Position numbers and translations under genes: made by a program. From Chamaelirium japonicum (Eukaryota > Streptophyta > Magnoliopsida > Liliales > Melanthiaceae), in assembly GCA_947650365.1 (NCBI GenBank), contig OX393551.1, forward strand, positions 95,144,697-95,208,696: DNA of 64,000 bases, written 5' to 3'. The notes under the pieces were generated by a model. The model had not been told where the DNA came from. It did not search any database and was given only the letters and a program-made list of their open reading frames with translations. Of the stretch, positions 59,201 to 64,000 are shown in pieces. Every line of letters begins with the position of its first letter. Position 1 is the first letter of the stretch.

Positions 59201-62200
59201 CACAATACATTATCAGTACGAACATGTCGAGCCCAACCAACTAGTCACAAGAAAATGGAGAGAGAAATAAATACAGAAGAGGAAGAAAAAGAGAGAAAAG
59301 AACGGAGAGATAAACAAAGATATAAGAGATTAGAAATCCTGCTCCAGTCCATTCGCCACGGGTATAGATGTGAAGTAAAAAGGAATCTAAATTCCAAACC
59401 TCCACTTCTCAATATTTATACGACCCCTTTAGGGTACGGCACGTGTGCCGGCTCTCTATTTCTCCAATCTCACAACACGTTATCAACCCGAACATGTCAT
59501 GCCCAGCCGACCAGTCAGAAGAAAACGAAGAGAGAAATAAAGACAGAAGAGAGAAGAGGACAAAGAGATAAACGAAGTGACAATAAAGAAGAAGTCCTGC
59601 TCAAGTCCATTGGCCATGGGTATAGGTGTGAAGTAAGAAGGAATCTAAATTCAAAAACTCCATAGAAGAAAAAGAAGAAGAGAGAAGAAAACAAAGAGAT
59701 AAATAAAGAGAGAAGAGAGAAGAAGTCTTACTCCAATCCTTTGGCCATGGGTATAGGTGTGAAGTAAGAAGGAATCTAAATTCCAAAACTTCACTTCTGG
59801 CCTTATTTCTCTCTCTGTATTTTTACGACTGGTCAACTGGGCTCGATATATTCGTGTTGATAATGTGTTGTGAGATAAGAGAAAGAGAGAGCGTCAAATA
59901 TGCCCCACCCTAAAAGGGTCATAAATTATTTATTATTTATAGGGTAAGCATACTTAGGGCCTAAGCAATCTATAGGAAACCCTAATCCATGGGAAAAGAG
60001 AGAAGAGAATGGCGAGTGTAAATTATATTATTGAGAAGTGGAGTTTTGAAATTTAAATTACTTCTTACTTTACACCTAGACCCGTGGTTAATAGACTAGA
60101 GCAGGACTTCTTCTCTCTTCTGTCTTTGTTTATCTCTCCATTCTCTTCTTTCTTGTTCTTTCTCCTCTGGCTTCATTTCTCTCTCCGTTTTCTTGTGACT
60201 GATCAGCTGGGCTCGACATGTTCATGCTGATAACGTATTGTGAGATAGGAGAAAGAGAAAGACGTCAAATGTGCTCCACCCTAAAGGGGTCATATAAATA
60301 TTGAGATATTGAGTATTGGAATTTAGATTCCCTCTTACTTCACACCTATATCCATAGCCAATGGCTTGGAGCAGGAATTCTTCTCTTTTTGTTTATCTTT
60401 TGATTCTCTTCTCTGTTTTTCTCTCTCTTCTGTCTTCGTTTCTCTCTATTTTCTCTTCTCTTGTTCTCTCTCTTCTGTCTTCGTTTCTCTCTCTGTTTTC
60501 TTGTGATTGGTAGGCTGTGCTCGACATGTTCGTACTGATAACTTATTGTGAGGTAGAAGAAAGAAAGATCCATCAAATGTGCCCCACCCTAAAGGTGTCA
60601 TATAAATATTGTGAAATGGAGTTTTATAATTTAGATTCCTTCTTACTTTACACCTATACCCATGGCTAATGGACTGGAGCAGGACTTTTTCTCTTTTTGT
60701 ACTGATAATATTATTATAATTTTTTTAATTAAATTAATCATTTAATTAAAATAGAGAGAGTTTTGGAATTTACTATGATAATCAAAGTAACATTGAGATG
60801 ATACTATTGAGAAGTGAAGTTTTGGAATTTAGATTTCTTCTTACTTCACACCTATTCCCATGGCGAATGGACTGGAGCATAACTTCTTATCTTTTCTCTC
60901 TTTATTTATCTCTCTATTTTCTTCTTTTTTCTTCTCTCTTTTGTCTTTGTTTCTCTCTCTGTTTTCTTGCCACTGGTCGGCTGGGCTCGATATGTTCGTG
61001 CTGATAACGTATTGTGAGTTACGAGAAAAAGAGAGCCGTCAAACATGCCCCACCCTAAAGGGGTCGTATATTATTTATAGGGTATGCTTACTTAGGGCCT
61101 TAGCAATCTATGGGAAACCCTAATCCATAAGAAAAGAAAGAAGAGAACGTAGAGATTTAATTATATTATTGAGAAGTAGAATTTTGGAATTTAGATTCAT
61201 TCTTACTTCACACCAATACCCTTGGCGAGTGGACTGGAGTATGACTTCTCTCTTCTCTCTTTATTTATCTCTCTGTTCTCTTCTCTCTTCTCACAACACG
61301 TTATCAGCACGAACATATCGAGCCCAGCCGACCAGTCACAAGAAAACGGTGCGAGAAACGAAGACAAAAGAGAGAGAAGAAGAGAGAAGAGAACGGATAG
61401 ATAAATAAAGAGAGAATAAGAGAAATAAAATATTTTTCATGCTTATAAATTTATATAAATTATTCAATAATTATGTAATGTTTTCTAATTAAAATTTAAA
61501 TAATAACATTAAGATGATACTATTTAAATATTTAATAAAATGATATTCCTTAAAATATTTAAAGAAATGTTAATCAAAATAAATAAAATAAATAAGTAAT
61601 CTCCCATCTCACAACACGTTATCAGTATGAACATATCGAGCCCAGCAGACCAGTCACCAAACAACAAAGAGAGAAACGAAGACAGAAGAGAGAGAAGGAG
61701 AGAGAAAATAACGGAGAGATAAACAAAGAGAGAAGAGAGAAGAAGTCCTGCTCCAGTCCATTCACCACGGGTATAGATGTAAAGTAAAAAGGAATCTAAA
61801 TTCCAAACCTCCACTTCTTAATAATATAGTTAACTCTCTCCATTCTCTTCTCTCTTCTCCTATGGATTAGGGTTTCCTATAGATTGCTTAGGCATTAAGT
61901 AAGCTTACTCTATAAATAATATATGACCCTTTTAGTGTATGGCACATATGACGGCTCTCTTTTTCTCCCATCACATAATATGTTATCAATACGAACATGT
62001 CGAGCCCAATCGACCACTTACAAAAAAATAGTGAGAGAAACGAAGACAGAAGAGAGAGAAGAAGAAAGAAGAGAACGAAGAGATAAATGAAGAGAGAAAA
62101 GATAAGAAGTCCTCCTTTAGTCCATTCACCATAGGTATAGGTGTGAAGTAAGAAGGAATTTAAATTCCAAAACTCCATAGAAGAGCGAGAATAAGAGAGA

Positions 62201-62316
62201 AGAGAATGGAGTGATAAATAAAGAGAGAAGAGAGAAAAAGGCCTTCTCAAGTCCATTGGCCACGGGTATAGGTGTGAAGTAAGAAGGAATCTAAATTTCA
62301 AAACTCCACTTCTCAA
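56291..62316. repeat. Array block 8, mixed orientation
   Basis: Primer-site words plus near 57595, 57955, 59210, 59480, 61299, 61615 and 61980; minus near 56605, 56970, 57285, 58225, 58575, 59855, 60230, 60530 and 61000. The 0.2-kb AT module occurs at 57000-57175 (minus) and 61410-61600 (plus); a fold-back relative lies at 60700-60810. No protein domain was seen. Confidence 0.75.
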
Positions 62317-63213
62317 TAGTATCATCTCAACATTATTATGATTATCATAGTAATGTTATTATAATTTTTTTTAATTAAATTATTCATTTATTTAATTATT
62401 AATTATTTAAATAATTTAATAATTATGTTTTTTATAAAATAATTAATTTTTTTAACTTATTTAATTATTTTAATTTTTAATTTTTTATTATATTATTAAA
62501 TAATTAAATTATATACCGATTTAGTTATTTAAATTATTAAATAACTAAATATTGATTTAATTATAAAATTAATTATTTATTTTATTTTATTAGATATTTT
62601 TGAATATATTATTTTATTTTTAAATAGTTAAATAATTAGTTAATTATTTAAATATTTAAAAACTCATTTTATGAAGAAATATATTAAATAGATTATTTAC
62701 TAAAATAAATAAATAATTTAAATATTAAATAATTTTATAGTTAAATAAATAATAATAAAATAAATTGTTATACATTTAAATAATTAAATAATTATTATAT
62801 TAAATTATAAAATATATATTGAAATTAATAAAAAAATTAATTATTTATTTAAGTAAAAAAATTAAAAATAAATTATATAACCATTTACTTTTTATTTAAA
62901 TAGTTAGTTAATTATTTGAATATTTAAATAATAAAATATTTTTTTAAATAACTTAATATTTTTTGAAGTAATCAAATAAATATTTATTTATTTTAATATT
63001 TAAATAATAAATAAATGATATAAATAATTTAGTTATTTAATTATATAAATAATTAAATATTTATTTAATTATTTAATTATTTAATTATTTAATTTATTAA
63101 AATAATTAAATTAATTAAATAATAGGAAGTAAAGAAGGAAGATGAGGTAATCTGAATTTTTTATTTTAAAAATAATTTATATTTTTCTTTAAAAAAATTT
63201 AAAACATTATAAC
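62317..63213 (+). repeat. AT-rich module, about 0.9 kb
   Basis: It starts AGTATCATCTCAACATTATT at a B-module end and finishes GAAGATGAGGTAATCTGAA...ACATTATAAC against the LTR at 63214. It is colinear with 44154-45010. Confidence 0.8.
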
Positions 63214-63440
63214 TGTTCTAAGATCGTTCGATGGGATGGCTATCCACCATTTGATCTCTCCCATGGATTATGGTTTCCTATATATTTCTTAGGCCCTAAG
63301 TAAGGTTATCCTATAAATAATATACGACCCCTTTCCCATAGATTGCTTAGGCCCTAAGTAATCTTACTCTATAAATAATATATGACCCTTTTAGGGTGGG
63401 ACACGTTTGACGACTCTTTTTTTTTTCCCATCTCATAACA
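63214..63440 (+). mobile_element. LTR with duplicated TATA segment
   Basis: TGTTCTAAGATCGTTCG...TCTCATAACA, 227 bp, about 59 bp longer than the others. The segment CCCATAGATTGCTTAGG through CTATAAATAATAT occurs twice; the second copy starts just after CGACCCCTTT. Two TATA boxes therefore lie in tandem (near 63312 and 63371). A primer-site word follows at 63441. Confidence 0.8.
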
Positions 63441-64000
63441 CATTATCAGCACAAATATATCGAGCCCAGCCGACCAGTCATAAAAAAACGGAGAGATAAA
63501 TGAAGACAAAAGAGAGAGAAGAAGAGAGAAGATAACGAAGAGATAAACAAAGAGAGAAAAGAGAAGAAGTCATGCTCTAGTCCATTGGCCACGGGGGTAG
63601 GTGTGAAGTAAGAAGGAATCTAAATTCTGAAACTCCACTTCTCAATAATATAATTAAATCTCTCCGTTCTCTTCATTCTTCCACCTCCCAATATTTTATC
63701 AGCATGAAAATATCAAGCCCAACTGACCAGTCATAAGAAAACGGAGAGAGAAATGAAGATCGAAGAGAGAGAAGAATAAAGAAGAGAACAGAGAGATAAA
63801 CGAAAAGAAAAGAGAGAAAAAGTCCTGCTCTAGTCCATTGGCCATGGGTATAGGTGTAAAGTAAGAAGTAATCTAAATTCCAAAACTCCACAGAAAAGAG
63901 AGAAGAAAAGAGAAAAGAACAGAGAGATAAATGAAGAGAGAAGAGAGAAGAAGTCCTGCTCCAGTCTATTGTCCATGGGTATAGGTGTGAAGTAAGAAGG
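63441..64000 (+). repeat. Plus-oriented leader and B units running off the window
   Basis: Primer-site words near 63441 and 63695 are each followed by purine leader and B module; a third leader/B copy starts near 63890. The array is not finished at the window edge. Confidence 0.8.

Larger units (their letters stand above)
20271..64000. repeat. Array of rearranged mini-LTR-element modules in both orientations
   Basis: The whole stretch is built from a few modules: a 168-bp LTR with TATA box, a 14-nt primer-site word CGTTATCAGCACGA, a purine-rich leader, a constant segment (B) from AGTCCTGCTCCAGTCCATTGG through GGGTATAGGTGTGAAGTAAG to AACTCCACTTCTCAATA, and AT-rich modules. The shortest common plus-strand repeat is about 390 bp: B end, then TTTATACGACCCC, the LTR 3' part, primer site, leader, B. 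By hand count the primer-site word, allowing mismatches, occurs about 50 times plus and nearly 60 times minus. No Gag, protease, RT or integrase motif was seen. The array continues past the right edge. Confidence 0.9.

Noticed and set aside
20306..63891. Many 60-145 codon ORFs of the type MEFRFLLTSHLYPWPMDWSR with hydrophobic Ser/Leu/Phe tails, resembling membrane proteins
   Set aside because: They are reverse-strand readings of the leader and B modules; pyrimidine-rich DNA has few stops and encodes Ser/Leu/Phe. Repetition reflects the DNA repeat, not a protein family.
20271..64000. CRISPR-like array
   Set aside because: Repeats are long, diverged, present in both orientations and in a plant nuclear context; there are no uniform short repeats with unique spacers.

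Overview
The window is plant nuclear DNA, almost certainly from an angiosperm, made up of transposable elements and satellite-type repeats. No ordinary single-copy host gene was recognised. The species cannot be named from what is visible. The plant assignment rests on a Tat-lineage Ty3/gypsy polyprotein with two RNase H domains, an En/Spm (CACTA) element with a TNP2 transposase and a Ptta-type second gene, and spliceosomal GT-AG introns in several element genes.

Left part (1-11635): most of one Tat-type Ty3/gypsy retrotransposon on the minus strand. From right to left it has the 5' LTR (10860-11635, ends TGTGGG/CCCACA), a primer binding site, and gag, protease, RT, RNase H, archaeal-type RNase H and integrase in one continuous frame (10704-4858) interrupted by three TAG codons. 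Then come a spacer of about 80-bp repeats, an intron-containing gene in the opposite (plus) orientation (1421-4176) with its own TATA box and G-boxes, and eight 119-bp tandem repeats (1-975). The 3' LTR lies to the left of the window. All catalytic residues I checked in RT, the second RNase H and integrase are present.

Middle (11636-20270): five copies of a 181-bp tandem repeat, then a decayed CACTA element on the minus strand: a six-exon Ptta/En/Spm-type gene (12595-14321), a broken TNP2 transposase gene with DUF4218 and DUF4216-like parts (14586-18185), GA-rich and other filler, TACCGACGG-type subterminal repeats, and a terminal repeat CACTACAAGAAA (minus strand) ending at 20270. The element's left end was not found.

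Right part (20271-64000): about 44 kb with no recognisable protein domain. It is a scrambled, both-orientation array derived from one very small LTR element: a 168-bp LTR (TGTTATGAGAT...ATCTCACAACA), an adjacent 14-nt site CGTTATCAGCACGA that looks complementary to the anticodon arm of tRNA-Ile, a purine-rich leader, a constant segment ending near CACTTCTCAATA, and 0.7-0.9 kb AT-rich modules. By hand count the 14-nt site occurs about 50 times in plus and nearly 60 times in minus orientation. Sharp, recurring inversion junctions give many hairpins, including an 884-bp palindrome at 33119-34002. The CACTA right end abuts the interior of one of these units, so the array is older than the CACTA insertion; the 181-bp repeats and the gypsy element may lie inside the CACTA.

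All boundaries come from reading the sequence by eye; no alignment or search was run.
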